Shown here piece by piece: positions 22,908-35,838 of a stretch of DNA of 64,000 nt. Within the stretch, counting starts at the first letter, position 1, and every line of letters begins with the position of its first letter. A program made the translations under genes and the position numbers. The DNA is from Certhia americana (taxonomy: Eukaryota; Chordata; Aves; Passeriformes; Certhiidae), in assembly GCA_018697195.1 (NCBI GenBank), contig CM031879.1:25789660-25853659 (forward strand), in the 5' to 3' direction. The notes below the pieces were generated by a model. That model was not told the DNA's origin. It did not search any database and saw nothing but the letters and a program-made list of their open reading frames with translations.

Positions 22908-25900
22908 CTTAATTGAAACTTTTAAAAAATAAATTATGCAAGTATCTTAATAGAATTTTTTTATTCTATCCTATTTTAAAAGAAATTTTAAGGCTTTTAA
23001 TTTTAGTATGATTCAATCTTCTCTTTCATGGTTAAAGTTCAATTTGCTTTTAAGTCCATGAAGTTCTAATTCTATTTTATATCAAAAAAAAGAGAAACTG
23101 CTCATTGTGATTTCCACACATATGATCTTATATTACCAGGGTTACCACTAATGCTAAGTCATTGTTGTACAATTGTACATTTTATGATACAATAATATTT
23201 ACCATAGACAAATATCTCTGGTATAAAGTGTGATCCTATGTACTTAATCCTTTGTCATATAGCCCCACAACATTTTCTCCACCTTTATTTTCTCCTCCCT
23301 TCCTTTCTCTCCTACAATACTTTGTTGGTATTGAAATATACAGAAACAGAAGAAATTTTCATAAAGACACCAAGTTTTGATGCCGTTTTTAAAAAGTTTG
23401 TGATTTTCAAAAATATCTGAGTCAAAAGGAAGTTAAGTGAATAAATACCATTGAAGTTCAATAGATTTGGGCATTTTATTCTTCTTCTTTAAAAACTCCA
23501 ATTTTAGGTAATAAGAATTCCAATTCTCAATAATAATAATTTTAACTAATTCTCAAATAATAATTTTAAAAGCCATCAGTACACTGCCTCAAACAGCTCT
23601 TTGAAAAGGATCTCATATTCTGCTCATATTGAGATTCTGCCATTATATTTAAACATCCTAACGCTGTTTATTCATCAAGCTTTCCACTGACAGAACTCTC
23701 CCTGCATCGTATTGTTGCCATTTCACAGCACAGAAAACCTGAAAAAAACACTAAAATCCAAGCAAACAACAGACTTCCATCTTCTTTAAACGAGATATTT
23801 CTCTTTGCATTTCTTCCTCGTAATCCAAAGAAAAAGCTATAATTTTCTTCTTTCCTGGAGCTACACTCTAATACTATTAGAAGAGCTGGCCCTGAGTGAT
23901 CTTACTATTCTCACTGAATTTCACACTGAAGTGGAGAAGGTTTTCAGCAGTGGTCAGCTTCATCTCTGAATCTGTAAAAAATGCAGAGTGGTTATACAGA
24001 GTTTATAGAAGAAGAAAGATGAGGCTGAGTCAGGATGTAAAACTATCAGCTAATAGCAGTTCAGTCCAACTGAAGCACATGTGTCAGAATTGTGAAGATC
24101 ACTCAGCCTCAGCATTAAAACCCACCAGGCAAGAGGTTGGCCAGGGTGAGGATCATTCAGTGGTGGGAAGAAGGTGGGCCAAGGCTGATATCTGACATAA
24201 AAAGTAGAAGCTATAAATTGAGCATTGAATGTCAGTTGCATTTCAAAGTAAAGGAATCAGTTAGAAAGTCTCATTTATCTCTGCCTTGTCAATAAAATCA
24301 CAGAGGTAAGAAGCTAATACATAGAATATAGTATCTACTTTGCTTCAGTGTCAGTATGCTCCTGATTTGGCCAAGCTATTAATCCAGAGTTATAAAAGTG
24401 ATCAGAATAAAAAAATCAACCAACATTGTACATCACAAAGAACTGATTATTCTGTATTTTTTGAAGGGAGAATATTCACAGGAGGTGGCCTGAATACATG
24501 CTGTAGACAATCACTGAGTTTAACAGTGAAATGAGGACTAAGGACCTTTCTCAGTGAGAGCTGAAAGACACTGTAAAAGAGCATACTACCTGTCAAAGAA
24601 AGAAGCAAGAAGGATGAAGCTACCAATGCACTAGCTCATTGGAGATGAATTTTTATCAGTCAATAAATGTGTCTGTTCAAAACACCTGGAACATTCTTTA
24701 GTTTTAAGTTTGTTGAACAGAATTGTTTGTGCAAACAAATATATATAAGGAAAAATTCTTGTGATGACAGGGAAATAAATGAATGGCAGAAGCAATGATA
24801 TGCCATATGATGTCAGACAAAGAAATGGAGAGCAAAGGCATGTTGCTTGATTTAATAACTTTTTTAAAAAAACATGGATACTGAGTAAATATTTTCTGTG
24901 GCCCATTACTATTTGCCTTAATCATCCTGCATTCCCACCATAATCCTAAAATCATCATGGCATCATAACCATCAACATCGGAGCAGACATGCTCAGCCTT
25001 CCTTTCTAGCTGATGAAACAGCATAAGAACTTCAAAAGAATAAGTCTATTGATTTGTTCTATAGCCTACATTAGAATGAGATGAAACCTGAAAGTTGCCT
25101 ATTTCAATTGATAGGTAAAATTGTCTAAGCTTGCTATAATCTTGTTTAAGTCTTTATAGTGTCTCAGGTCACATGGAGGCAACTCTTCTGTTTTGTGTAT
25201 CATTTGTACCCTTCCAGTGAGCAGAAAGTCGATTTGACAAAGTATTGTTGTGCACAGTTTAAACTCTGTTATTTTTGTATTTAAAAGTTTCTTTTCTTTA
25301 ATAAATAGTTTATTGATTTGACATTCATAAAGATCCATGTCAGAAGTTATTAAGCCTTACAGTATTACAAAGGAATGCATACAAACTTTTTGTGTGTGTG
25401 AACATAGCACATCTTTTGTAAAGAAAACTGGATATCTATATGTGGAAAAGAACATATGCTTGCATATCCATTCCCATTAACTGTTATCAATTTTATATGC
25501 AAAAATTGGCTCTGGATTATATGGAGGTGGGTGAATTAATTGAAGCATAAAAATTCTCCCTCAGAGACTTCTACCAGAATTTAAATCCACTTAAAAATAT
25601 ATTTATTGGACTGATTTAAATTTCACTTCCTTTCACTTTCTTTATGTTTTAATTGCCCATGTGAACAGTGAATTGAAGTTGTGATTGATTACTTATATAG
25701 ACTAACCACTTAAAAAACTATAAAATAGGAAAGGGGCTTTGTAATTACAAGGTTTCAACTGCAGGTATTAGTATTCAAGAAGCATAAAATTTCAAGGGAA
25801 GATCAAGTCTCTCAACCATGAATTAGGAGTCTTTCTAAACATAACTGACAAGGTAACTGTCAGGGCCAATCTCAAATACCACACCACCTGTGAAATACCC

Positions 25901-27356
25901 TAGCTGTAACTGTGGTTAGTGACTGTCAGTTGTTCTATTGCTAAATCTAGCTTTAGTTCTATATGATGTTTATTTTTTGTTAGAAAAGCATTACAAATCT
26001 TGACAGTTATAAGGTTCAAATTTACTTATTTCCATTTATTTCTTAAGTGTCTGAGGTAGAAACCAATTTCTTTCAACACGCTTGAGTAGCACCTTTTAAA
26101 GAGGACCTAGATCACCCTGGAAACATTTTATATTATGTCTAAAGAAATTACATGCAACTATATTGTTACCATTGTATTTAGTTTCCTATGACCCCTAGAC
26201 ATATTTTGGACAGCACACCTGAAAGCTTGTAGCAGGAAATGTAAACAGACTTTCATCCCAGGATGGAAGCTATGGACATGTAGATACAGAGTGCAGATAC
26301 AAAGAGATGATCAGTATGTTGATGATTGCTAAAACTATGAGCATTTCCAATTCTTCATGTAAATATAGCTCCAGAGGCTGTTCAAAGGCACCTGCCCATG
26401 GCAATAAGATCTGGCCAAAGTAGAGGGCAGAGAGAAGAGATATCTTTCAGTAATCAGAGATACATCAGAAAGGTTTTTCTATGAGTACTTGTAAAACAGA
26501 ATATGAGTTTTTCATATTCTGTCTAATAACCTGTACACACTGACAGGATCTCATAACATAAAAGTAAGGCCAAAAGAATCATCTTCAAGCACATGAGTGT
26601 AAAACTGCAAACATGAGGCATTGTATGTGGCATTATCATCTGATCACTCTTTGCTTACCTAGACCAAACTTGGGAAAGCCAGACACATAAATGTGTGATC
26701 TTAGGAAGTTTATCTGAAGCCAGCAAAGAAATATCAAAGTAAAATAGCTCTGCTTGTATAAACGGTTGTATTCTGAACTCGTAAAGCCCTGAGCATGTTC
26801 TCTGAACAACTGAATGTCCCATGTATGTATCAGCTTGGCTTTTCAGTATGAATCATCTTTCTTTCAGAAGAGGTCATAATTTTCTCTTTGTTAGTTGATT
26901 TTCTCAAAATTGTGACACCCTTTTGATTCACTATTGGCCTTGTACACAAAAGATCAAAGGGAAGGTCAGGATATGCTCCATAATTCACAAAGCAATGGTA
27001 TAAGATCTTGTTCTCCCATGTACACAATTACAATAAAATTGAAAGATCAAATTCTCAGCTCCTTCTCTGCTTGCTTTGCTTTTTGGTGGCTAAAAGAAAG
27101 TATTTTTGATTATTTGTTTTATTTTGTTTTGATATACTGTTATTCCAGTGACTCTCAACTGAAAATACGTTACTGTGGAACAGGAGCTGTCTTTGAAATT
27201 TATTCGTTTAAAGGTATTCTGACATAGAAATTGGGTATTCAAACACCTCAGTTTGTCCATGATGTTCTGTCCCATTGCAGGAAGATGTCAAGTTTATGTT
27301 CAACAACATTTCTTTTCTTCATTTCTGTTTCCACATCTGCAGTTTTTCAGAGGCTT
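22908..27356. other. unique AT-rich non-coding stretch
   Basis: No gene is recognised. A small direct repeat of an AATTCTCAA...TAATAATTTTAA-like unit occurs twice at about 23521-23570. Other open frames are short, and those at 24631-25024 on the minus strand overlap in different frames without a domain. Confidence 0.5.
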
Positions 27357-27441
27357 GGGATTTTGGGGGTTTTGGTGGGTTTTGTTTGCTTGCTTTCTTG
27401 CTTACTTATCTTTTTTTTGTTTGTTTGTTTGTTTGTTTATT
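27357..27441 (+). repeat. T/G-rich tract ending in (TTTG)n
   Basis: A G/T-rich stretch with GGGGG and TTTTGTTTGCTTGC units leads into at least five perfect TTTG units at about 27411-27438. The Phe/Leu/Cys-rich open frames at 27231-27516, in all three plus frames, are translations of this tract, not genes. Confidence 0.8.
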
Positions 27442-28167
27442 GCACTATGCTTTTGTTCAGTCTCACATTCCTATGAGCACAATTCACAATTCTTTCCTCT
27501 GAAAAGCAATTTGTAAAGTTAAACTCTGTGAACAAAATCCCATGATTCTCAGAGATGAAAAGGCCGTGAGGTTTGCTTCAAATCCAGTAATCAAAGGAGG
27601 TCAAGAAGGTTTCTTTTAACTGCAGGGAGAATCTCACTGGCTGCTGTGCTGCAGCTTTGAGCTAGTTCTGTTCTTGATAAAGCTTTATCTTTGAGTATAA
27701 GCTCTCAAGCAAAATACTTCTTCCTTGGTTTTCACCTATGTGATCATTAACATACAGAGCTACACACTGTATCATCAATGAGACACAACGTAAAATGTAA
27801 TGTAGATTTTCCTGAAACATATGTGAAAACAATAAAAAGTCTGGCTTATTTTTAATGGACAGTAATGGGGAAATAGACTTTTCTTAGTTTACACAGTGGT
27901 ACTACAGTAGTATATGTCCATAGTTTCATTATTAATGTACACAAAAACACCACTATTTTTACAGAAAGATACTTTCTTTGTATGAACTGTTCTCTCAGAC
28001 ACATATCTTAACCAGAAATCACTGTTCTATTAATATTCACAATGGATAAATTCAGCCTACTTTGTAATTAAATCATTACATTTATGACTTTTAACTTGAG
28101 GCAGTTGAAATTTTTATTAAAGCTAATCTGACAATGTGTGATACAATTTTATAAGACATTCTGTAAC
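27442..28167. other. unique non-coding stretch
   Basis: Nothing is recognised between the TTTG repeat and the minus-strand CR1 end. Confidence 0.5.
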
Positions 28168-28372
28168 AGAATCATAGAACAGCTGGGGTTGGAAGGGACT
28201 TTTGGAGATCACTCAAGCAAGGCTACTTAAAGCAGGTTGCCCAGGCCCATGTCCAGATGTCTTTTCAGTATCTCCAAGAATGGAGACTCTACAACCTTCC
28301 TGGGCAACCTGTGCCACTGTTTCTTCACATTCAAATGGAACATTTTGTGTTTCAGTCTTTGCCTCTTGATAA
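28168..28372 (-). mobile_element. CR1 LINE 3' end, minus strand
   Basis: The plus strand opens with CAGAATCATAGAACAGCTGG and GGTTGGAAGGGACTTTTGGA, the reverse complement of the CR1 3' terminus. It continues through AGCAGGTTGCCCAGGCCCAT, TCTCCAAGAATGGAGACTC and CCTGGGCAACCTGTGCCACT into the end of ORF2. About 205 bp of the 3' end is kept, a typical severe 5' truncation. The tail differs from the copies at 22.9 and 40.5 kb, so this belongs to another CR1 subfamily. The 61-codon minus frame at 28227-28412 is the translated tail of this element and partly flank. Confidence 0.93.
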
Positions 28373-28984
28373 CATGTTTAAAGTCAAAGTATGTTAAAAG
28401 TCTTTGTGCCATTCAAAGTTCAAAATAAACTTAAAATTAGAAATACACACCTCAAACAATAAAAGAGAAGAAAAATATTACCTATGAAACTTAGAAAGGT
28501 ATTTGTGCACTCAGAATTTGTCTTAAGTTCCTAAAATGCAGATGATATAAAACCTGGTCTTTTCTTCTTTTCATCTGCAATTTGTTTTATTTGATACAGC
28601 ATATAGGCTCAAACCCAGCTAATTATCTCTGCGCTCATTCTTATGAGAAATTTTTAGTGGCACTAGAAATTAAGAGAACACTTGTGATAATGGAGGAAAT
28701 AACAATCTGGTGTGTATTAAAAATGTGCCAACAACTATATACAAAATAAAACAGCTTTGTACATTTCAAGTGCCAGTCCCCAAACAATCAGACATCAGAC
28801 CTTTCAGAAAAAAGAGGTTATAAATTGCTCAGCATGTACATTCTTTTTTTCTGACTATTTTTTGCCGATTTAACTTAAATAAAACTCTCATGCTAAATAA
28901 GAGGATTACCCATTTTATACATCTAAGACATTTAGCCAGAAGTATAGAATATAAGAAATGGTTAAATTTTATTATCCAGTATCT
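28373..28984. other. unique non-coding stretch
   Basis: Nothing is recognised between the CR1 end and the TA repeat. Confidence 0.5.
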
Positions 28985-28993
28985 TTTTATATT

Positions 28994-29057
<64 letters not shown>

Positions 29058-29072
29058 TCAAATATTTTATAT
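28985..29072. repeat. (TA)n microsatellite
   Basis: About 24 uninterrupted AT units lie at roughly 29004-29051, flanked by imperfect TATA and AAATAT stretches. It is fully self-complementary, likely to vary in length, and a place where assemblies err. The Tyr/Ile-repeat frames on both strands at 28829-29144 are artefacts of this tract. Confidence 0.97.
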
Positions 29073-32000
29073 TTGATAAAAATCAAGGTATCTTTTTATC
29101 CTCATCAGAAAAGGACTTGCAGGATTTTAGACTTGAATGAGTGAGAGAATGAGATGAAGCAGACAAATCACTGATAAGCTGTACTTTAAGTTTTCAGGAA
29201 TCAGGTCTTAATATGGAGTCATTGAATAAATATTTAAGTGTTTATATGGAGATTAGAAATCTAAATTTAGATTTCCATTTCTTAAAAAATAAGTGGAAAA
29301 TTATTATATAATTAACAGTGTTTACAAAATATCAAAGCAGTTTCCAAATCCCCTACAAAACTATCAAAAAACTGCCACATTTCAAAATAAATCAAGAAAA
29401 AGTGATTAAACATCTTTAAAAACATATAAAATTAATAACATATCTTTTCATTAAGGAAGCATGAAACAAAACCACAGTTGAAAGCAACTGTTTCCATGGT
29501 TTAGTTATAAAAATTGGCATATAATTGAGAAAAGCTCTAGCCATTTTTCTCATTAAATATGCTTTCTGAACTTTGTTTCTCATGGAGATCTTCAGATTGT
29601 ATTCCCTGAAATTCAAGTATCTGTTAATATGAAAGTGTGTAAATGCCTTCTGACAGGACTGGTAACCATGGAAATTTAGTTACATACTTTGATTTGGTCT
29701 CTTTAAATGAGGGACTAAAAATGAGGTAGAATCAACTGATCTATAGCAGATGTATGTTTTCTACAGATTAGTTTTTCCTATTTACTGATTTGAAAAGAAA
29801 CCCCAAAGTTAATTTAAAACAATTATTTCCACTGACAAGCAACAACTATAAATCTTTAGCAAAGGCAGCCAGCAGCAGGAAAATCAATTTATTCAAATAT
29901 GTGGGCAGATTTGTGTGATAAGAAGGATAAACCCAATACTAAAATTTCAGCAGTAGATTTTTCCTGAGGACAATTTGGCTACTGCTCACTGTTAACAGAA
30001 AAATCTACTAGGTACTATACTGTAAGATTTCAGCTTATTTTTCAGTGATTAAACCCACTGTGTGGTATATGGAAGTAAACCCCTAAGTCTTCCTGGATTC
30101 CCAGTCAGGTCCAAGAGACTTCAAATGTACAAGCACCTTCTCTCGTGCCAGTCACGATGGAGTTTGTGTAGGCACTAGGCTGCAGTTCCAGGCTTCACCC
30201 TTCAGATCAGGCTGGTCTCACTGTGACATCTCTGAACCTACTTCAGACTGAAAAAAAATTTGTCTAAAGGGACCTTTCAGAAAATGCATGTAACAGAGAC
30301 AAGAAATACGCTGCTGGAGGGATAAGCCATGAACATGCAGAGGCTCCCACATTCAATAGAAAGGGAAGGCTTAATCATACCCTAGAAATTAGGGTCAATG
30401 AGGTATGAGGAAGAAAATTCAGGAGGTTTCTGGCCTCTGGTTAGTATTTCTCATACAGCATGTTTTCTGTGCCTTGGGCTGGAAATTTTGCATTAGGGAA
30501 GACTCAGTTTCAGTGGCAGTCAATGGTCTTTGGAGGTTTTTTGTTCATTTTCATCACAGCTATATACTAGATATGGCTTTCAGCAGAGATATGTGGGATT
30601 ATCATCATTTCTATTTACCAGGAAAGTAAGTTTTACAATATAAATTTAGTAGAAATATTAAAGGGATTTATAGCTTGGCATATTTTTGCAATGACTGCAC
30701 TTCATTCTCCCTAACAAAGCCATCTTTAGGTGAGAATAAAAGAAAAAAATGTACTAAAAAAAATCTGTGAGTGAACATTAAGCACAGCACATACCCAAGG
30801 ATGAACTGGTAGTGTGATTCAGTATGTAAAGGGTGTTTTTCAATTTTCTGCTTGATTAAAGTATCTTTTCTCTGGTTTTGCTCTCCTGCCACTCTATGTT
30901 CATTACACTAATGTAGCAGCTGCAGATTCTGAGTCAATGTTGTTTCACTGTACTCAACTAGATTCTTTTGGTCTCAGCAATTTTCCAGAAACCAGTTCAT
31001 CATTTATTGGTGTAAATTAGTTCCAAATAAAATTTACTAATTAATTTTGGCTATGAGTGGGATATATCCTACTATCAGGGTAGAATCTAAAAACTCTTCA
31101 TGGTAATATAATCATGTTAATAAAATTATTTATTTTCCTATGTATTAATCTTCATAATTTTTTAAGTTTAATCATTGGCTCAAAGACTTAACTTCATCTG
31201 TAAAAACATCCTTTCTAAAAATCAGTTTATATCAAATATTTAGAAATCTACTCAGAAAACAGCTAAATGTAAATCGTACCTTTCAGAGTAATGACTGAAA
31301 ATTACTGAAAAATGCAACTAATAGTACACTTTGAAGAAAGAATTCTACAATAATTTTAAAGATGAATCCTAGGCCTCACATCAGTATAGTCAAAATACAA
31401 ACTTATTGTCTAACTCAGAGATAGTTTCACCATTTAGATTAAAAAATTCTCATAGATTTTAACATTACTAGGCCTTGCACTTACTGCAATTGAACATGAC
31501 ATTGTAAAATGAAAGAGTATTGCAGACTGTAAGTCTGTGATTGGGCCTTCTGACAGTTCTGGTCAGAGCAAACAGGATAATCACAAATGAAAATGGTGCC
31601 CTGATTTTCATCTGCATCTCCAAGGGATCAATCACTGTTGTCATTCACTTGCTCTGTTACAAAGACTTTAGTGACACCTATGTAAGAATGGAAACTCAGA
31701 GTTTACAGATACCACAAGTGTTCCATTTTCCTACACTTTCTGAAACTCATCTTGAGTCTCCTCTGGGGACAAAATCTCTGCACCTTCTGAAGTTATTAAC
31801 AAAAGACAGTTTTCTCCTCCACAGATGGAATCTACGATCAGTGCTCTAAGTATCAACAATAATATTTCCTCTTTTCATATATCTTTAATTCAAAGATCCT
31901 GCAATAATCAATTAATCCCAAAACTCTTTTGTATATTTTATAGAGTGTATCTTCCTTAATTTGCTGAAGTAGGCATTTTACTCAAGAAAATTAATCTGTT

Positions 32001-32819
32001 CAGTTCCCTAACTAAATAAAACAGTCAACTTCTAAAGTGAGTTCTTCTTCAATTCCTTATCATAATTCAAAGTTTGTCAAAAGTAATTTTTCCTCCATTG
32101 AATCCGCTGAGTTGTGGATCTGGAATACACTCTTCGTATACAGGCTGGTACATTAAACTTTCACCTGAGACCAAATATCTAAGTAAGAGAGACTTTACAC
32201 CTCACACAATAATTCTAAAAATACATTAACTCTTCTCCAGTCTTTCCTCCAATCAGATGAAACTGACCTTAGTATATCAGTGAAGGTTTTTTGAACAACA
32301 GGTAGCAGCTACTGAACACATATTATCCAGCAAGTCCAGCAATGTATCATTCTTCGTTCTGCTGGTGAGTTTCCCTTTAATTGTCAGAAAAGATTTATGA
32401 TTGACAGATGATACATCCAAGTTATGAGATATTATTTTGTCATTGCAAGCCACTTAATGGGCCTACTGGGAAACAAAGAAATGAGAAAGAACAGAACAAA
32501 TATACCCAATCTAGCCCAGTCAATAACACATCATTATAGATTAGAAAAAGTAATTTATTACTCTTTTTTCCCCTACAACAATGATTTTATCAGTGATATC
32601 AAATAATCAGTTATTCTCTCATTTACATATAGATATCATTATTGTACATATATATCCTAATAAGACAGGGAAGACTGTGAGACTGGAAATGGAACTTGTG
32701 TCCCATTTCCACAAGTTGTTGGACTGCAAACCTTGTCTAGGAGGGGTTACCAGGAAGGTTGGAAAGCAGGGGGTATTTTTTCACCTAATCACTTAGCTGT
32801 GCATAGGTTAGAAGCAGAG
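29073..32819. other. unique AT-rich non-coding stretch
   Basis: No gene or repeat family is recognised. The 102-codon frame at 31541-31849 has no motif and no compositional sign of coding. Confidence 0.5.
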
Positions 32820-33060
32820 TCAGTTTACAGGGAAAATAAAATAATATTCTCGAATAAGGTGCCAGCATTATTCTGAACGATAATAATTTCTGGGCTTTGG
32901 AGATAAAGCCCTTAATTAATTCATTTAAAAGTTATCTTGAAAAACAAAATCTTAATTAGATTAAATCATTATTTCAGGAAGCTATATGCCAAATTACACA
33001 AAACTAATTAGGGTAGTGAAGAAATCAGCCAATCCTCTGATTTACAGGCAATGTGGGCAG
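32820..33060. promoter_or_regulatory. candidate conserved element with homeodomain-like words (unproven)
   Basis: The segment holds TTAATTAA at 32912-32919, TTAATTAG at 32952-32959 and CTAATTAG at 33004-33011, three homeodomain-type cores within 100 bp. Just upstream is an inverted repeat, GGGCTTT, six bases, AAAGCCC (32892-32911). No repeat family explains it. TAATTA words are frequent by chance in AT-rich DNA, so the call rests on their clustering and is weak. Confidence 0.2.
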
Positions 33061-35787
33061 TCTTTTTTCTGTAACTGTCCCTGCCAGAAAGAACAACATT
33101 TTTGTGGAATTTAGCAAAGACTTACAAAAATCAAGCATAATAGTCTCCCCAGCATAGTGAAACTGTTTATTTACAGTAGGAAATCACTCAAAAATACTTA
33201 CTAACTATGCAAGAAATAGTGACATCTTAAAGAAATAACTTTTATTTGAAATATCAGTTTTCCCTTTTAATCCAATGAAATGACTAAAGACATCATCTTT
33301 GTCCTATTAAATATGATTTTAATGCTAATGGTAGCCATTAACTTGGAAGACAGGTCAGAAAGTTTTCAAATTCTGATCTGTTTGTACATATTTTAACAAC
33401 TTGAAATTAATTTTCTGAATTTTAGTTTTTCAGTAAACTAGAGCTGTTCTTTCTTTTCTTATCAGCAGGATGATGTTTAGCCATTTCCAGGAAAACAGTT
33501 TCATCATAAATTACAGTTACATGGGAAGACAAATTTAATTACTCCAAACATGCCCCCTTTTCCCTTCTTCCCCAGCTTTATGTTCAGTTGGGGTCAACAG
33601 TGAGAAGGTGGAAAGACCTTGATGCTGTGTGAACACTGCTCAGCAATACCTAAAATGTCCCTTTGTTATCAGCAATTATGAATCCAAAACACTTTCTGGT
33701 TCTGTATATTATAGTTTGTATTGCTCTAATGGTAACATTATATCAGATAAATCATTAAGGAAAAAAAGCTCTTATTGGGCATTTTACTGGTATTTAGACA
33801 AAGAAAAAATAATTTTGCAATATAATTTGAATATTTTCAATCACTTCTAAAAAGACAAGAAAACAAGGACTTAAGTAAGCAAGGTTCCTGAAAACTTGTC
33901 ACTATTATTATTCCTCCTCAGTGCCTGGATGATCGCTCAAAGTTTTTCTATACCCTTCCTGTCTCTAGTCCACTTACATGACAGTAGATGCAAACTGGCT
34001 TATTATTTTCATATAGTGATTTTCAGTCAGTGGCACTCATGCTTATTTGGTTGCTAGCTGTTTAGTATGGTGGTTGACTTTCCTGGAACTTTCCTCAAAC
34101 CTTCCCTTATAAACCCCATTATTTGCTTAAGAAAGATGTGCAATAAATCTAGAGAGTGGATACTTGACTAAAGTGGGCGCAATACAGAATCAGCAGAATC
34201 TCACTGATTAGTAACATGCAGCAAGGGATGAATAATTTCTAGTGTAGGAACGTGCTTGTCATAAATCACACCAAACATAGCTGAAAATATGAACCTTGGG
34301 TGGTTTGGGTGTCTTGAAAAAAACACCTTTTAGTTTAAAGAGAGGTTGAATTTCATGTGTTCTATCTTTCAACAAGAGCAATTAAAAAAAGGCATAATTT
34401 ATAGGAACTTAAATATACATTGCCTACTGTATATATACTTGTATCTGATCCTCAGTTTATACAAATAGCACTAATGTAGGCATTCAATAATAAAAGAAGA
34501 AAAGCAAAACAGCAAAATTGGATATGGCCAACAAATCAGGATGTAGAGGCCTGCACTCATGAGTTATAAAAGATGTAGCAACCATAAAACAAGAATGCAT
34601 CACGCACTGGACCTTCTGGAGTGAACAAAAACCTTGCATGATTACCCATTGATTGGTATGCATTGTGTCTGTAAAATTTTACAGCTATTAATAATATAGT
34701 TACCTCACTGTGTATCAGTTAAAAGGTGGCCGTATGGAATGAGCTTGAAAACAAAGTCTTCTATTTAAGGATGGTATATTCTGTATTTATAGTACATTCA
34801 TCTCTTCTGTGTTTATCCTTGACTTTTTTTCAAAAAAGCTCTGCCATGGTGACGTCTCTTGGTTTTTCCTTTCCTTTATTTGAAGGTACTATGAATCTAT
34901 GTAGCTCACTGAATGAGTTTGGCCTTCCAATTACATATCATAGCAATAGCTGTGACCTGCCCAATAGAGTTGATTAGTACATAGTTCTTTTCCCAAGGGC
35001 ACTCTTCATTGTACAGCAAATTCTTACAATGTAATTTCATGAGGTTCAGATACTGGCAGGAAGTGTCAGCTGTCTTTTCTAAACATTGCCACTTCATTTT
35101 ATATCAGCCTAGATGGTAGCTGGTATAAAATGGTTTTCAAATTTAAAGTCTGGTGGTGAGCAAAACTTAACCATGAGCATCATGAACATTGACAGATAAA
35201 TTCCACTCATAGGCTCAATGGTAGCACACAAAGTCCCTGCTTTTCAAGAGCTAAGTAAAATCTGCAAAACTGAAGAAATTTCTTCCATCAAATGTTGATT
35301 TTCATGAAGTGAGTGATTTCTTGGAAAGGCTTAATATGCTCTATCGAGCATTCCCCAGATGATCATTTTTCCAACCAGCTTTACTATTTTTCATGCTGGG
35401 GTGAAGGAACTCAACTGCTAATCCAAGTACATACGTCTAAATGAGTGCAGTCAAAACTGTCTTGTTATTTATCTGTTCTTCAGCCGATTCTAGCTGCCCT
35501 AGATCAAGCATTAGAGTTCCTACAATGAAGCACACTGAAAAACTACATTGCAACAATCTAGTTAATGCTGTTTTGACTCATTATTGTTCTGATATATTTA
35601 TTCTCCCACACTTAGATTCCCCCACCTAGTTGTCTCAAGTAGATAATTTCTCTGTGTGTTCATTCAATATTAAATAAGACCTCTGGAGGCAGTTTTATTG
35701 AGGGAGGAAAGGCTGATCATTAATTTTATCAATTATATGACACTTCAGTATGGTCAATATTCTCAGATTTCTGGAGACATCTAGTGA
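33061..35787. other. unique AT-rich non-coding stretch
   Basis: Nothing is recognised. A TATA-like CTTATAAA (about 34107) and an AATAAA (about 34143) lie close together like an LTR core, but no ends or duplications were found. Confidence 0.5.
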
Positions 35788-35838
35788 ATATTTAGATATT
35801 CAGATATAGTATTTAGATATAATATATTTAGATAGAGT
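35788..35838 (+). repeat. degenerate ATATTTAGATA repeat
   Basis: Units of ATATTTAGATA, GATATAGTATTTAGATA and AATATATTTAGATAG follow each other with small variations, giving about four TTTAGATA cores. Confidence 0.7.

Noticed and set aside
27231..27516. Three plus frames giving Phe/Leu/Cys-rich, membrane-like peptides
   Set aside because: They arise from the T/G-rich simple repeat, and similar peptides in all three frames show it is composition.
28829..29144. Tyr/Ile repeat proteins on both strands
   Set aside because: They are translations of the (TA)n microsatellite.
34080..34200. TATA-like and AATAAA words close together
   Set aside because: Both are common in AT-rich DNA; no LTR boundaries or duplication were found.
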